NCBI GenBank assembly: GCA_910578755.1
Contig: CAJTSZ010000022.1
Location: 1 to 13,162 of the forward strand
Reading direction: 5' to 3'
From: an uncultured Oscillospiraceae bacterium
Lineage (GTDB): Bacteria > Bacillota > Clostridia > Oscillospirales > Ruminococcaceae
DNA: 13,162 nt
Positions 13,160 to 13,162 of this stretch are shown here, one piece after another; the stretch's first letter is position 1, and each line of letters starts with the position of its first letter. The notes beneath the pieces were generated by a model that ran no database searches, had not been told where the DNA came from, and saw only the letters and a program-made list of their open reading frames with translations. Both the position numbers and the translations under genes were made by a program.

Positions 13160-13162
13160 AGG

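Overview
The window looks like a chromosomal stretch from an anaerobic, low-to-mid GC Firmicute of class Clostridia. The evidence is AGGAGG-type ribosome binding sites on nearly every gene, a T-box leader in front of a valyl-tRNA synthetase gene, a SigH-type sigma factor, an XRE regulator, a MATE exporter, a CxxC-x17-CxxC zinc-ribbon protein, and clean hairpin/T-run terminators. I cannot assign genus or species. No phage, transposase, CRISPR array, toxin-antitoxin or defence genes were found.

Layout. 1-1340: the 3' end of an MFS transporter gene followed by a dihydrofolate-reductase-like (RibD C-terminal fold) gene, apparently one transcript. 1372-1620 (minus): a small thioredoxin-like [2Fe-2S]-type protein converging on it. 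1621-1846: a region with a good plus-strand promoter inside a palindrome, then an 80-nt foldable leader. 1847-3202: MATE efflux transporter with a perfect 17-bp terminator. 3335-3781 (minus): XRE-family regulator. 4059-4640: SigH-like sigma factor with a strong promoter. 4641-4772: a leader holding a 20-bp palindrome and a tRNA(Lys)-like sequence. 4773-5051: double zinc-ribbon protein. 5290-7911 (minus): valS, controlled by a T-box (7982-8280) whose specifier reads GUA (Val) and which has its own promoter. 8411-8812: hairpin-rich non-coding DNA. 8813-9958: D-alanyl-D-alanine carboxypeptidase. 9959-10248: non-coding repeats plus the pgi promoter. 10249-12048: pgi and a small P-loop protein, probably co-transcribed. 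12190-13089: a lipoprotein. The window ends in another GC-rich hairpin.

The genes are mostly separate housekeeping or stress units (translation, glycolysis, wall maturation, efflux, regulation) and do not form one pathway. I see no convincing new multi-gene system. What is least explained is in the non-coding DNA: a tRNA-like element lacking a T-arm in front of the zinc-ribbon gene, a foldable leader on the MATE gene, and a family of intergenic hairpins in which two copies differ by a compensatory base-pair change.
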